Below, in pieces: positions 25,296 to 34,657 of a DNA stretch of 54,946 nucleotides (positions within the stretch are counted from its first letter, which is position 1; every line of letters begins with the position of its first letter). Source of the stretch: Paenibacillus phytorum (lineage in GTDB: Bacteria; Bacillota; Bacilli; Paenibacillales; NBRC-103111); NCBI RefSeq assembly GCF_013141715.1, contig NZ_WHOA01000186.1:1-54946 (forward strand), written 5' to 3'. A program made the translations under genes and the position numbers. The notes beneath the pieces are model-generated. The model was not told the origin of the DNA and did no database searches. It saw only the letters and a list, made by a program, of their open reading frames with translations.

Positions 25296-25608
25296 TGAAA
25301 ATTCCCATCTTCGACAATAATCGACAGCAAAACTTTACAATTTTATACATTAGTATAGTATAGTAAACTAAATAAAACAACACAATTTTCCAATATGTAA
25401 CTAAATTGCTTTTTTAACATTTTCCCCGACCAATGGTAAAATAGGATCAGATATCTCTTTACAAGACAGTTATACCAATCCATTTATGCTATAAACGATA
25501 GAGTCTTGCAGAATCCTTCTAGGACTTTTATCACGTCTTCAAAATGAGAAAATCTCTAACGAAGTCATTCATAGATGAGCGACCGCGTTTAGAGGTAGGT
25601 TTTATCGC
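25296..25608. other. Intergenic region upstream of the second riboswitch
   Basis: About 310 bases without a gene. A plausible minus-strand promoter for the riboswitch transcript is TTGTTT (25375-25380), 17 bp, TATACT (25352-25357), within a short tandem TATAC-type repeat. The rest, to the terminator of the converging ABC operon, shows no motif I can support. Confidence 0.45.
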
Positions 25609-25656
25609 AAAAAAAAGCTTCGTCACGACTTCCAAATAAGGAGCCGGACAAAGCTT
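25609..25656 (-). terminator. Terminator of the heterodimeric ABC exporter operon
   Basis: On the minus strand AAGCTTTGTC and GACGAAGCTT form a 10-bp stem with a loop of about 22 bases, followed by eight T (25609-25616). It lies shortly after the ABC gene stop. Confidence 0.8.
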
Positions 25657-25688
25657 ATTTTCACACCCTCAGTTGCGGTGCATTCATG

Positions 25689-27491
25689 CTACGAAATGGT
25701 TTGTGCAGCATCCATATTCCCCTGTGAATGCAGATATAATTGCTCGTAGTAGCCACGGAGCGCAAGTAATTGAGCGTGGTTCCCTTCTTCAACAATTTTC
25801 CCCTGACTCATCACAATGATGCGGTTGGCATGCATAATGGTCGAGATGCGATGCGCGATGACAAGTGTCGTTCTTCCCTCGGCTACAACCTGCAGCGCGG
25901 ATTGAATCAACTGCTCCGTTTGTGAATCCAAATTCGCTGTAGCTTCATCTAGAATCAGAACTTTCGGCTGGAATACGATAATTCTTGCGAACGAGATCAG
26001 CTGTCTCTCTCCTGCGGAAAGCCCGCTTCCTCTCTCGGATATGCGTGTCTCATAACCATCCTTCATTCGTGAAATGAGAATGTCTGCCCCAACCATCCGG
26101 CATGCCTCTATCACTTCCTCACGCGTTATGGTTTCATCGAACATCCGGACATTGTCCAAAATGCTGCCTGCGTATAAGTACGGTTCCTGCTGTACGAGTC
26201 CAACCATACGATGTAGTACGGCCTGCGGGATATCTCGAAGATCCGTGCCATCAATGCGGATACTTCCCTCCTGCACATCATAAAAGCGGCAAAGCAGACT
26301 AATCAGCGAGCTTTTACCAGCGCCAGTCGTCCCCACAATACCGATCATTTCGCCGGGTTCAATATGTAGCTCTAGATCCTCAATAACAGCTGTATCTTTC
26401 AAATAGCCAAAATGCACATGATTGAAATGAATGTCCCCCTTCACATCGGACAACGAGGGTGACGACACGCCTTCCTTATCCTTAACTTCCGGTTGAATGG
26501 AGAAGATATTCCATATTCGATTTACAGACACCGTCGTAGATTGAAGCGTATTCCACTGCTGAGTAATGTTATTAATCGGTTGAAAAAACTGCCGAATATA
26601 CGTAATAAAAGCATACAAAACACCGAATTCAATCGTTTTATCGAAAACGGCAATACCGCCAATCCAAGTAATAAAGGCTACCGACAAATTACCCAATATA
26701 TCAAAGGAACGATTGAACAAAACATTGGTACGAATTTCTCTCAAATTAGCACGAAAATACCCAAGATTCCGCTCAGTGAAGCGATTCATCTGTTCCTTCT
26801 CTTGATGAAAAGCTTGAATGAGATGCATCCCAGATAAATTCTCAGCGGCAAAAGCAACCATTTGAGACAGCTGCGTCCTCGAGAGCTGATAGGTTTTGCG
26901 CATATATCTGCGAAAACTAACCGCAATAATCACAATGATAGGGATCACGATCATGCTGTACATCGTTAGCTGCGGGTCCAAATGATACATCAGCACAATA
27001 ATGAATACGAGTGTCATGCCATCACGCACCAAACTTAGAAGAACTTGGGTAAAAAACTGATTCAGCGTTTCTGTGTCACTGGAAACATGTGTAATCAGGC
27101 TGCCGCTTGGCGTCCGGTCATAATAAGACATCGACTGTTTAAAAATGTGCTCGAACAAATCCTTGCGTATTTTGGCGACGATGTTTTGGCCGGCAAACTG
27201 CAATAAATTGTTCTGCAGATAACTGAAGAATAAACTGCTGATAGATAGACCTGCATAGAACAAGCAAATGAGCAGCAGGGAGCGATAGTCATTTTTCCCA
27301 ATCATCAAATTATCATCAATCGCGATCTTAACCAGATACGGCTGAAACAAATCAGCTGCTATCCCAAGTAATGCGCAAAATAAAACAGCTACAAAAGTAA
27401 ACCTATGCGGTTTGGCATAAACGAATAAAAAACGAAAGGAAGATCGCGTCTTCTGCCGCTCCTCATTGCTTTTGTTACTCTGTTTGGGCAT
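25689..27491 (-). CDS. ABC exporter half-transporter (second subunit of a heterodimer)
   Basis: A 600-residue fused membrane-ATPase protein. Six membrane helices (about 25-310) are followed by an ATPase domain with Walker A GTTGAGKSS, signature LSAGERQL (one change from LSGGQ), Walker B VLILDEATANLD and the switch His in IAHRIST. It resembles Bacillus YfiC/YheH-type heterodimeric multidrug exporters. I start it at ATG 27491 because AGGGAGG lies nine bases upstream; the in-frame start at 27548 has no site. It overlaps the preceding subunit gene by 17 bases. Export of drugs or lipids is likely; substrate unknown. Confidence 0.92.
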   Translation of the reverse strand: MPKQSNKSNEERQKTRSSFRFLFVYAKPHRFTFVAVLFCALLGIAADLFQPYLVKIAIDDNLMIGKNDYRSLLLICLFYAGLSISSLFFSYLQNNLLQFAGQNIVAKIRKDLFEHIFKQSMSYYDRTPSGSLITHVSSDTETLNQFFTQVLLSLVRDGMTLVFIIVLMYHLDPQLTMYSMIVIPIIVIIAVSFRRYMRKTYQLSRTQLSQMVAFAAENLSGMHLIQAFHQEKEQMNRFTERNLGYFRANLREIRTNVLFNRSFDILGNLSVAFITWIGGIAVFDKTIEFGVLYAFITYIRQFFQPINNITQQWNTLQSTTVSVNRIWNIFSIQPEVKDKEGVSSPSLSDVKGDIHFNHVHFGYLKDTAVIEDLELHIEPGEMIGIVGTTGAGKSSLISLLCRFYDVQEGSIRIDGTDLRDIPQAVLHRMVGLVQQEPYLYAGSILDNVRMFDETITREEVIEACRMVGADILISRMKDGYETRISERGSGLSAGERQLISFARIIVFQPKVLILDEATANLDSQTEQLIQSALQVVAEGRTTLVIAHRISTIMHANRIIVMSQGKIVEEGNHAQLLALRGYYEQLYLHSQGNMDAAQTIS

Positions 27492-29301
27492 CGTCGCTAC
27501 CTCCCTCTTGTATCGCATGAAGCTCAGCGTACAAGCCTTCTTGCGCAATTAGCTCTTCGTGCGTGCCGCGCTGCACAATCCTGCCTTCATGAAGCACGAT
27601 AATCTCATCCGTATGCTTCAATGCGGAGATACGATGTGCGATCCAAATGGTCGTTTTGTTCAATCGCTCTTTGCGGATTGTATCGATGATGTGCCTTTCC
27701 GTCACAGAGTCTACAGCGCTTACACTATCGTCTAGAATCATTAAAGGAGAATCCTTAATAATCCCTCTAGCTAAGCTTGTTCGTTGACGCTGCCCACCCG
27801 ATAAGGTGACACCGCGCTCACCCAGCTTCGTCTCAAACTTCTCAGGAAATGATGTAATGCTGGAGAGAATTTGTGCTTTCTTGGCAGCGCGTTCAACCTG
27901 TTCTAAGGGTGATTCTCTTTTATAAAAGGCGATGTTATCGCGGATGGTCGTGCTAAACAAAAACCCCTCTTGTGGAACGTAAGCGATTTGATTTCGCAAG
28001 CTTTCTAGTGTCACATCGCGAATATCCGTATCCCCAATCCATACCGTTCCCTCCGGTGGGTCGTATATTCTAAGCATTAGCTTCACCAAGGTCGATTTGC
28101 CACTGCCTGTTTTCCCGATAATGCCAATGGATTTACCAGGTTCAATCGTTAACGTTATGTCATGAAGCACTTCGTCTTCGTCATCTGGATAGGCAAAAGA
28201 CAAGTGTTCAATCCGAATTCCCTCGTGATCGAGATCGGATATTTGAGCAAGCTCCTTTTGCACAATTTCGGATTTCAAATCGAGCAGCTCATTCATTCGT
28301 TCAAGCGAAGCTCGAGAGCGCTGCATGGCATTAATGACGCGGCCAATTTGCTGTAAAGGGTTTACCATCATCCGTATGTATAGCGTTAATTCAACGAAAT
28401 GACCAATCGTAATCCGCCCTTGAATGGTCAAATAGCCCCCAAAAGCAATCGCGATGATCAGCGATATTGCGCCCAGAAACGGAATAAGTGCTTCAAATAA
28501 GGAAGATAGCCGAATCAATCTCAATTGGTTGTCGCGAATCCGATCTACCGTATCGCTGAATCTGCGAACCATGATCGGTTCCACCGCAAATTTCTTGGCT
28601 ACCCGTATGCCTCCGAATTGCTCCTCGGCCGACTCCGTCATTTTGCCTAATGCTTCTTGTACCTGTAAAGAATGCTTTTTAATAATAGGCTGAAATCGAA
28701 CGGTTAGAACAGGAATAAGCAATAAGGGCAATATACAGACGAGAATTAGATAAAGCGGGATCGAACTGAACAGCATCATAAGAATGACAGCCGTGATCAA
28801 AATCGCGGAGTTTACCACGTGGTTAATCCCCATGGAAATCGATTCTCGAATGACAGTTACGTCATTCATCACATAACTAAGCAGCTTACCAACGCCGTTC
28901 TTTGAATAAAATGTTGCGCCCAACTGTGTGAAATGGTTAAACAAGCGGTTTCTTGAAACAAACTCGAAGCGTCTTCCGTTACGCATGATCATGTACTGAC
29001 CAATGGCTGCTAAAACACCGAATGTAACGCCAATCATCAGCAGCTTTAGACTGTAGTCAACAATTAGATTTTTGTTCAAAAGTTCTTGCTGCAGCTGGTC
29101 TGTAAACATGCCTAGCAGCTTGGGGTAATACGAGTGAACAATGTTACCTAAAGAAATGGACAATGCGGCTACAACGTACAACGGCCATTTCTCTTTGAAG
29201 AAATCAACCAATAACCGTGTAGACTTCAAAACGACATCACTTCCTACTACAAGTTTGTCTAGCAAATGAGGTATTCCCGACCCATCTGAACATGCGGTCA
29301 T
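27475..29301 (-). CDS. ABC exporter half-transporter (first subunit of a heterodimer)
   Basis: A fused membrane-ATPase protein of up to 608 residues, with six membrane helices then Walker A GKTGSGKST, signature LSGGQRQR, Walker B LMILDDSVSAVD and switch His IAHRIS. The Walker B ends in Asp-Asp instead of Asp-Glu, so the catalytic Glu is replaced. The partner keeps DEAT, so the pair should have one degenerate and one consensus ATP site, as known for heterodimeric exporters. Two starts are possible: ATG 29301 with AAGGGG close by, or TTG 29229 with AGGAAG ten bases upstream, giving 584 residues; the second removes a non-conserved leader. The gene is co-transcribed with its partner. Confidence 0.9.
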   Translation of the reverse strand: MTACSDGSGIPHLLDKLVVGSDVVLKSTRLLVDFFKEKWPLYVVAALSISLGNIVHSYYPKLLGMFTDQLQQELLNKNLIVDYSLKLLMIGVTFGVLAAIGQYMIMRNGRRFEFVSRNRLFNHFTQLGATFYSKNGVGKLLSYVMNDVTVIRESISMGINHVVNSAILITAVILMMLFSSIPLYLILVCILPLLLIPVLTVRFQPIIKKHSLQVQEALGKMTESAEEQFGGIRVAKKFAVEPIMVRRFSDTVDRIRDNQLRLIRLSSLFEALIPFLGAISLIIAIAFGGYLTIQGRITIGHFVELTLYIRMMVNPLQQIGRVINAMQRSRASLERMNELLDLKSEIVQKELAQISDLDHEGIRIEHLSFAYPDDEDEVLHDITLTIEPGKSIGIIGKTGSGKSTLVKLMLRIYDPPEGTVWIGDTDIRDVTLESLRNQIAYVPQEGFLFSTTIRDNIAFYKRESPLEQVERAAKKAQILSSITSFPEKFETKLGERGVTLSGGQRQRTSLARGIIKDSPLMILDDSVSAVDSVTERHIIDTIRKERLNKTTIWIAHRISALKHTDEIIVLHEGRIVQRGTHEELIAQEGLYAELHAIQEGGSDDAQTE

Positions 29302-29413
29302 GTATCCCCTTACAGTATACGCCTATTCCTATGTACTTCCTATATCAGATATTGACGTTATAATAAGAGAAGTTGTCTAAACTTTACAACTTAGCTTAGG
29401 GAGGAGTAAGATC

Positions 29414-29620
29414 ATGGACTTTATTTTGGATCGCATAGATAATAAAATCGAGTTTTTTCAAGCTTATGATATGAAAACGCTGGAACGGCAAATCAACGAA
29501 CAAATCGATAACAACAAAGCTTTACTGCTGGACGTGTACGCAATTCAGCATCACATCGTGTTCGACCCGAACGCTGGTAAAATGCTTTACAGCGCAGTTG
29601 TGCATTTTAAGGTGAAGTAA
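29414..29620 (+). CDS. Small DUF2536-like protein
   Basis: A 68-residue soluble protein with a very strong ribosome site (AGGGAGGAG) before its ATG. The sequence, with IDNKIEFFQAYDMKTLERQI and GKMLYSAVVHFKVK at the end, resembles DUF2536 proteins (Bacillus YrzA-like) of the same length. A TATAAT lies at 29359-29364. It is monocistronic and ends in a strong terminator. Function unknown; the family assignment is from memory. Confidence 0.75.
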   Translation: MDFILDRIDNKIEFFQAYDMKTLERQINEQIDNNKALLLDVYAIQHHIVFDPNAGKMLYSAVVHFKVK

Positions 29621-29702
29621 ATTTTTAACATACTTCATGCACATGGCTACGCTGTACAACTTGCTTTCCTAATCCCTTGCCATGAACAGAAGTATTGGGA
29701 TA

Positions 29703-29751
29703 AAAAAACCTTCAACTCCACTTTAAAAGAAAGTGGTGTTGAAGGTTTTTT
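29703..29751. terminator. Bidirectional terminator
   Basis: ACCTTCAACTCCACTTT pairs with AAAGTGGTGTTGAAGGT (two G-T pairs), with AAAAAAA on one side and TTTTTT on the other, so it serves the converging genes on both strands. Confidence 0.92.
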
Positions 29752-29822
29752 GCTCCAAGTTCGGGATTGCCTCACTTGGTGTTGCACTAGGTGTTTCCCT
29801 CAATGACAACCCATATCCCTAT

Positions 29823-30065
29823 CTAAACTTCGCTTAGCGGAAGTCCATGTTTGATAAATAGTTGCTCCATTGCAAGCTTAGCCTTAGCTTCGTCGGGGCC
29901 ATGAATTTCTAAGTGATACACCTCGTTGCTGAAAAGCGTAATGCTTAGACCGAGAATACTTTTGACATCGATAAAACGCTTGCCCACTTTGATAACAATG
30001 CTCGATTGAAATTGATTAGCCAACTGATTGATTTCTACAATCGCTCTTGTGTCCAGTCCACTCAT
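29823..30065 (-). CDS. HPr-like protein lacking the phosphorylatable His, with the Ser46 equivalent kept
   Basis: An 80-residue protein aligned to HPr/Crh. The GIHARPA active site reads GLDTRAI, so His15 is Asp5. The regulatory loop reads VKSILGL, so S36 falls at Ser46, with an exact offset of ten. The tail GPDEAKAKLAMEQLF matches the last helix. It lacks the first 10-12 residues (strand beta1) of normal HPr, and no upstream start codon exists in that frame; GGGGGAG precedes the ATG. It overlaps the malic enzyme stop by four bases (ATGA). Like Crh, it could be a target of HPr kinase, linking malate use to carbon control; it cannot carry PTS phosphate. Confidence 0.75.
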   Translation of the reverse strand: MSGLDTRAIVEINQLANQFQSSIVIKVGKRFIDVKSILGLSITLFSNEVYHLEIHGPDEAKAKLAMEQLFIKHGLPLSEV

Positions 30066-31495
30066 ATAGCTCCCCCTGACCTGAATTCGCGCGGCATTCT
30101 CCGAGCCACTCCGGTTCTTATTGCTGCTTCAATGACCCCTGTTCGAATACGTCTAACTACCTCTTGATTGAAAACACTCGGAATAATGTACAGTTTGTTC
30201 AATTCTTGCGGAGCTACAACTGAGGCGATGGCCGCGGAAGCAGCTAGTTTCATTTCCTCATTAATTGTTGTAGCCTGGCAATCTAATGCGGCTCGAAATA
30301 TGCCTGGGAAGCATAGGACATTATTAATCTGATTCGGGAAATCAGACCTTCCAGTCGCTATTACTCCAGCAATGTCCTCAATTTCATCTGGATGAATCTC
30401 CGGTGTCGGATTCGCCATTACGAATACAATTGGATGCGGCGACATCCGCTCAACATCGACCCGCTTCAGCACACCCCCGGAGGATAAGCCGATAAATACA
30501 TCGGCCCCTTCAATAATTTCGTGCAAGGAACCCGTTAGTCGATTTGGATTGGTTCGTTCCGCATACCAGTTCCACATGGGATTGCTATACGAACTGCTGC
30601 TCACCAAAGCCCCTTCTCGATCAACTCCGATCAATTCCTTGACACCTGCTGCGAGTAGTATGTTGGAGCAAGCTATGCCAGCTGCCCCAATTCCACAGAT
30701 GACAACCTTAGCTTCATTAATCGATTTCCCAACGACTTTCAGTGCATTAATGAGCCCCGCATACAGAACAACTGCCGTCCCATGCTGGTCGTCATGGAAT
30801 ACAGGAATATCAAGCTCTTCGCGCAGCCTTTCCTCAATTTCAAAACAACGCGGCGAAGAGATATCCTCTAAATTGATCCCGCCAAAAGCAGGGGCTAAAT
30901 TCTTAATCGTGGTAATGATTTCTTCCGTGTTTTGCGTGTCTAGGCAGATTGGAAAGGCATCGACATCCGCGAGCTGCTTGAACAGCATCGCCTTACCTTC
31001 CATGACCGGCATAGCCGCGTAGGGTCCGATATTACCCAAACCCAGCACCGCACTGCCATCCGAAACAACGGCAACCGTATTCCGCTTAATCGTAAGCTTG
31101 TACGCATTCTCCTGCTTCTCATGAATCGCCATACAAACTCGCGCAACATCGGGTGTATACACGCGAGACAGATCGTCCCGATTCTGAATCGGCACCTTCG
31201 GCTTCATTTCGATCTTGCCACCTAGGTGAAGTAGGAAGGTGCGATCCGATACATGAACAAGCTTTACACCCTGAAGCAACTTGATGGCGCCCGTGACGGC
31301 CTCCAACTGAACCTGTTCGGAAGCTGTGACGGTTATATCACGAACCGTCCAATTTGGACCTGTTTGGATAACGTCAATGGCAATAACATCCCCACCATTT
31401 TCCGTAATGACGGTGATTAATTGTCCAAAATGAACCGCTTCAGTTTGCAGCTCCACACGCAGAATAATGCTTTTGCCACCAATCGTGTCTTTCAA
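30062..31495 (-). CDS. NAD(P)-dependent malic enzyme with N-terminal ACT-like domain
   Basis: A 477-residue enzyme for oxidative decarboxylation of malate to pyruvate. Residues 1-85 form an ACT-like ligand-binding domain (ILRVELQTEAVHFGQLITVI opens it). The catalytic part has SDGSAVLGLGNIGPYAAMPV, the metal and substrate site with PVFHDDQHGTA, and the nucleotide fold GIGAAGIACSNILLAAG. The start is TTG at 31495 after GAGGAG. The same arrangement is known in a bacterial malic enzyme subgroup, where the ACT domain probably binds an amino acid or acid effector. Neighbours, an AEC carrier and the HPr-like gene, suggest a malate-use operon. Confidence 0.92.
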   Translation of the reverse strand: MKDTIGGKSIILRVELQTEAVHFGQLITVITENGGDVIAIDVIQTGPNWTVRDITVTASEQVQLEAVTGAIKLLQGVKLVHVSDRTFLLHLGGKIEMKPKVPIQNRDDLSRVYTPDVARVCMAIHEKQENAYKLTIKRNTVAVVSDGSAVLGLGNIGPYAAMPVMEGKAMLFKQLADVDAFPICLDTQNTEEIITTIKNLAPAFGGINLEDISSPRCFEIEERLREELDIPVFHDDQHGTAVVLYAGLINALKVVGKSINEAKVVICGIGAAGIACSNILLAAGVKELIGVDREGALVSSSSYSNPMWNWYAERTNPNRLTGSLHEIIEGADVFIGLSSGGVLKRVDVERMSPHPIVFVMANPTPEIHPDEIEDIAGVIATGRSDFPNQINNVLCFPGIFRAALDCQATTINEEMKLAASAAIASVVAPQELNKLYIIPSVFNQEVVRRIRTGVIEAAIRTGVARRMPREFRSGGAI

Positions 31496-31525
31496 AATGA
31501 ACTCCTCGTTTCTAGGGCATCATGC

Positions 31526-32449
31526 CTAAAATAATAGTTTCGATACATAAACGACTAAGGTAACAGTCAAGCTGCTGAACAAAGTAGAGAGCAGTACCAC
31601 TTGAGCTGCGTATTCCGGGTGATTCCCGTATTCTAATGCAAATACCGCGCTGTTCCTTGACGTGGGAAACGAGCTGGCGATAAACAATGCTTGTGCCGTT
31701 GTACCTTCTAAATGAAGCAGTAAAATCAAGATTAGTGCGAGAATCGGTGAGACAACAAGTCTTCCGAGAAGGCTGAAAATAAGTACACTGCTAACATGCT
31801 TAAACTGCAAGTAAGCACTCTGTGCACCTAGCGTAACTAGTGCTATCGCAAGGAAAGCGTTAGATACATTCTGGAGAGGATGCCATATGAAAGCCGGAAT
31901 TGGAATCGCCAGAATATGCATCAGCAACCCCAGTACAAATGCATGTATCATGGGATTTTTCAAAAGCTCCCGCAGCATCTTCTGCCCTTGGCTTTGTGCA
32001 GAAACCGCATTAACCAAGCCAAAGGTATTCGTTAGAAGGTTTTGATAAATAGTAACAATAATTTGAACAGATAAACCGACCGGGTTCCCTTGAAACACAA
32101 GCTGTGACACCGGCAAGCCGAAATTACCCGAATTGCTAAGCACTACACTATTCGAAAAGCTAGAGGACAAGCTTTTATCAAATTTAGCCAGTTTTGTTGT
32201 TCCTTTGCTCAGCGCGATAAGAGCGATACTTTGCAGAAGCAAAAAACTAACGATTTGCAGCAGCGTACTCCACTCCAGCTTACTTTGATAAATATTCGTA
32301 AAAGAGACGGCTGGAAGTAAGAAATACGCATTGAGCTTAGACAGTGTATGCATATCAAAATGAAATACACGATGCATGAAAGCCCCTGCTCCAATTAATA
32401 AAAATACAGGTACAATGACATTGAGCACGATAAGAAAAAGTATGTCCAA
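31526..32449 (-). CDS. AEC family transporter (malate permease-like)
   Basis: A 307-residue membrane protein with about ten helices in an inverted-repeat pattern. The family signature is seen in LSNSGNFGLPVSQLVF and, in the second half, ASSFPTSRNSAVFALEYG. AEC proteins include malate and malonate permeases of lactic acid bacteria and plant auxin carriers. The start is TTG at 32449, nine bases after GGAG. It lies 30 bases upstream of the malic enzyme on the same strand, so uptake of malate or a related acid is the likely role. Confidence 0.9.
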   Translation of the reverse strand: MDILFLIVLNVIVPVFLLIGAGAFMHRVFHFDMHTLSKLNAYFLLPAVSFTNIYQSKLEWSTLLQIVSFLLLQSIALIALSKGTTKLAKFDKSLSSSFSNSVVLSNSGNFGLPVSQLVFQGNPVGLSVQIIVTIYQNLLTNTFGLVNAVSAQSQGQKMLRELLKNPMIHAFVLGLLMHILAIPIPAFIWHPLQNVSNAFLAIALVTLGAQSAYLQFKHVSSVLIFSLLGRLVVSPILALILILLLHLEGTTAQALFIASSFPTSRNSAVFALEYGNHPEYAAQVVLLSTLFSSLTVTLVVYVSKLLF

Positions 32450-32470
32450 CTGAATTCACTCCATGAAATG

Positions 32471-32536
32471 AAACCCCTAGTCCACAAAGTAGAGGCTGAT
32501 TGGTATCAGAGCTCCACCCAGCATCATAGGGGTTTT
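32471..32536 (-). terminator. Nested hairpin between tctA and the AEC gene
   Basis: On the minus strand AACCCCTA (5') pairs with TAGGGGTTT (3'), followed by CATTTCAT. An inner hairpin GAG..CTGAT-ACCA-ATCAG..CTC lies inside. It probably ends the tctCBA transcript or acts as a partial attenuator, with reduced read-through into the AEC-malic enzyme operon. The T-run is weak. Confidence 0.55.
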
Positions 32537-32544
32537 CGTCCAAC

Positions 32545-34071
32545 TTATGCTTCTTCGTTTACAAGAACATTTTTACCTCTCATCTTCAGGATTAAAGGAA
32601 TCGTCAACCATAAGAAACCAATGATCAAGAAGATGAGGGAAACAGGTTTTTGTAAGAAAATCATGAAATCTCCATTCGAAATGGTCAATGCTCTGCGCAT
32701 GTTATTTTCCAACATCGGCCCAAGAATAAGACCAAGTACCAGTGGCGCTAACGGGTAATCGTTTTTCGATAAGAAGTACCCGACAAGACCGCAGCCCATA
32801 ATTAGGAGCAAATCAAACGTTGAATATTGAACTGCGTACACACCGAATACGGAAAACACGATAATTAATGGAATCAAATATTTCGTTGGTGTTTCAATGA
32901 CTTTGGCAAACACTTTGACGAGCGGCATATTCAGAATAAGCAGCATCAAGTTACCCACGAACATACTGGCAATAACGCCCCATGCGAGCTGCGGGTGATC
33001 TTGGAATAACAAAGGACCCGGTTGAACATTGTACATAATGAAAGCACCCATCAGAATAGCAGTTGTCCCGGATGAAGGAATGCCAAGTGTCAAAAGTGGA
33101 ATCATGGCGCCGCCTGACGCCGCATTATTCGCAGCTTCCGGAGAAGCTACACCTTCAATGGCACCCTTCCCGAATTTCTCGGGATTTTTACTGATTTTCT
33201 TTTCTACAATGTAAGCGAAAAAGGAGGCAAGAATAGCACCGGCTCCAGGCAAAAGCCCGATGAAAAATCCAAGAACTGAGCCTCGAGCGATAGGTGCCGC
33301 GCTATCTTTCAAATCCTGCTTGGTCGGTAGGATTCGATTGATTTTAGCCAATTCACCATCGTTTCCTTCACGCTGTAGAATGGTCTTGAATACTTCACCG
33401 ACAGCGAATGTACCTACGGCCACGGTAAGGAATTCCAAGCCTTGATAAAGCTCTGGAATATTAAATGTAAAACGTTCAACGCCGGATACATTATCAATCC
33501 CGATCGTTGCGAGCAGCAGCCCGAATGCTGTCATCATTAAAGCTTTGACCATGGATTTTCCAGCTAGACCGCTGATTGCGAGTAAGCCGAGAACCATGAG
33601 AGAGAAATATTCAGCAGGACCAAACTTGATGGCAACTGCCGACAAGGGCCTAGCAAGGAAGATAAGGCCTATTAGAGAAATAATGCCGGCAGCAAAGGAA
33701 CCAATCGCTGAAATCGCAAGCGCCGCCCCGGCTCTGCCTTGTTTTGCCATCTGATAACCATCTAGGGTCGTTACTACGGAAGAAGATTCCCCCGGTGTAT
33801 TCAGCAGGATGGAAGTCGTCGAACCTCCGTACATCGCTCCATAATAGACACCAGCAAGCAGAATAATGGAGCTCGTCGCGGCTTCTTCAGGACCTAATCC
33901 TGCGGTCATTGTCGCTGTAATCGGGATTAACAGAGCTACACCACTCATGGGTCCAATCCCTGGTAGGACACCTACCACTGTACCAATTAATACGCCTAGA
34001 AAAACAAACACGACATTGTGCCACTGCATTGCAGTACCCAAGCCATGAAGCACATAATCAATCGTGCTCAT
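32545..34071 (-). CDS. tctA: Tripartite tricarboxylate transporter, large membrane subunit (TctA)
   Basis: A 508-residue membrane protein of about 12 helices. The TctA signature is clear: VFLGVLIGTVVGVLPGIGPMSGVALLIPIT near residue 25 (quoted in part as GTVVGVLPGIGPM), and AGVYYGAMYGGSTTSILLN near 75. It forms the channel of the TTT transporter with TctB, driven by an ion gradient, taking citrate or other carboxylates from TctC. AAGGAGG precedes the ATG. It is the last gene of tctC-tctB-tctA. Confidence 0.95.
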   Translation of the reverse strand: MSTIDYVLHGLGTAMQWHNVVFVFLGVLIGTVVGVLPGIGPMSGVALLIPITATMTAGLGPEEAATSSIILLAGVYYGAMYGGSTTSILLNTPGESSSVVTTLDGYQMAKQGRAGAALAISAIGSFAAGIISLIGLIFLARPLSAVAIKFGPAEYFSLMVLGLLAISGLAGKSMVKALMMTAFGLLLATIGIDNVSGVERFTFNIPELYQGLEFLTVAVGTFAVGEVFKTILQREGNDGELAKINRILPTKQDLKDSAAPIARGSVLGFFIGLLPGAGAILASFFAYIVEKKISKNPEKFGKGAIEGVASPEAANNAASGGAMIPLLTLGIPSSGTTAILMGAFIMYNVQPGPLLFQDHPQLAWGVIASMFVGNLMLLILNMPLVKVFAKVIETPTKYLIPLIIVFSVFGVYAVQYSTFDLLLIMGCGLVGYFLSKNDYPLAPLVLGLILGPMLENNMRRALTISNGDFMIFLQKPVSLIFLIIGFLWLTIPLILKMRGKNVLVNEEA

Positions 34072-34125
34072 TTCAATAACCTCCTTAGAGCTTGCTTTTT
34101 AGCAAACCCACTGCGTAAGCGATTC

Positions 34126-34584
34126 TTAGAAGCCTAACCAAGTTGGGAATCCAGGAAGAGATCCATCCAATCCATTCACATACAGCGTATACACCCCATA
34201 GGAAAATGCAGCTGAGATCAAAAGCGAAACCCAAACTCTACCTTTTTGCATCGTTTGGAACCCAATCATTAAAAAGAGAAACGTGGAGATGACGAATCCG
34301 ATATCTTCGAGAAATAACGCATAAAGAACTGCTGAAACGAAAATGATACCAAATCTTTTGAAATCCAAATTTTCTTTATGTTTTTTCGTTTGCTGCTTCC
34401 GGAACGTATCATAAATGAGACGAATGCTCATTAATGCTAAGAAAGCCCCCAGCATCATTGGGAATATATTAGCGCCTACATTACTGCCGTATGCACTTGT
34501 TGAAATACTCCTGCTGCCGATCACAAATGTGGTGCCGATAGCGAAAAAAACGATACCTGCATAACGGTCAAACATGGTGTTCAT
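34126..34584 (-). CDS. tctB: Tripartite tricarboxylate transporter, small membrane subunit (TctB)
   Basis: A 152-residue membrane protein with four helices, the TctB layout: one near the N-terminus (GIVFFAIGTTFVIGSRSIS), one around NIFPMMLGAFLALMSIRLIY, then two after a basic cytoplasmic loop with many Lys. The ATG follows GGGAGG. It lies between tctC and tctA. Confidence 0.92.
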   Translation of the reverse strand: MNTMFDRYAGIVFFAIGTTFVIGSRSISTSAYGSNVGANIFPMMLGAFLALMSIRLIYDTFRKQQTKKHKENLDFKRFGIIFVSAVLYALFLEDIGFVISTFLFLMIGFQTMQKGRVWVSLLISAAFSYGVYTLYVNGLDGSLPGFPTWLGF

Positions 34585-34613
34585 CTGTTCTCAACCTCCC
34601 GCCCTTCGTGCAT

Positions 34614-34640
34614 GGGAAGAAGGCAAATTCGCTTCTCCCC
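34614..34640 (-). repeat. Hairpin between tctC and tctB
   Basis: GGGAAGAAGGC pairs with GCTTCTCCCC on the opposite side. No T-run follows. Such hairpins after a binding-protein gene often stabilise its mRNA and give it more product than the membrane subunits; that role is inference. Confidence 0.5.
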
Positions 34641-34657
34641 AGCATCCCAAGACTCTC

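Noticed and set aside
25201..25383. Open frame of 60 codons on the minus strand
   Set aside because: It lies across the second c-di-GMP riboswitch and its promoter; the RNA structure explains the sequence and no ribosome site is present.
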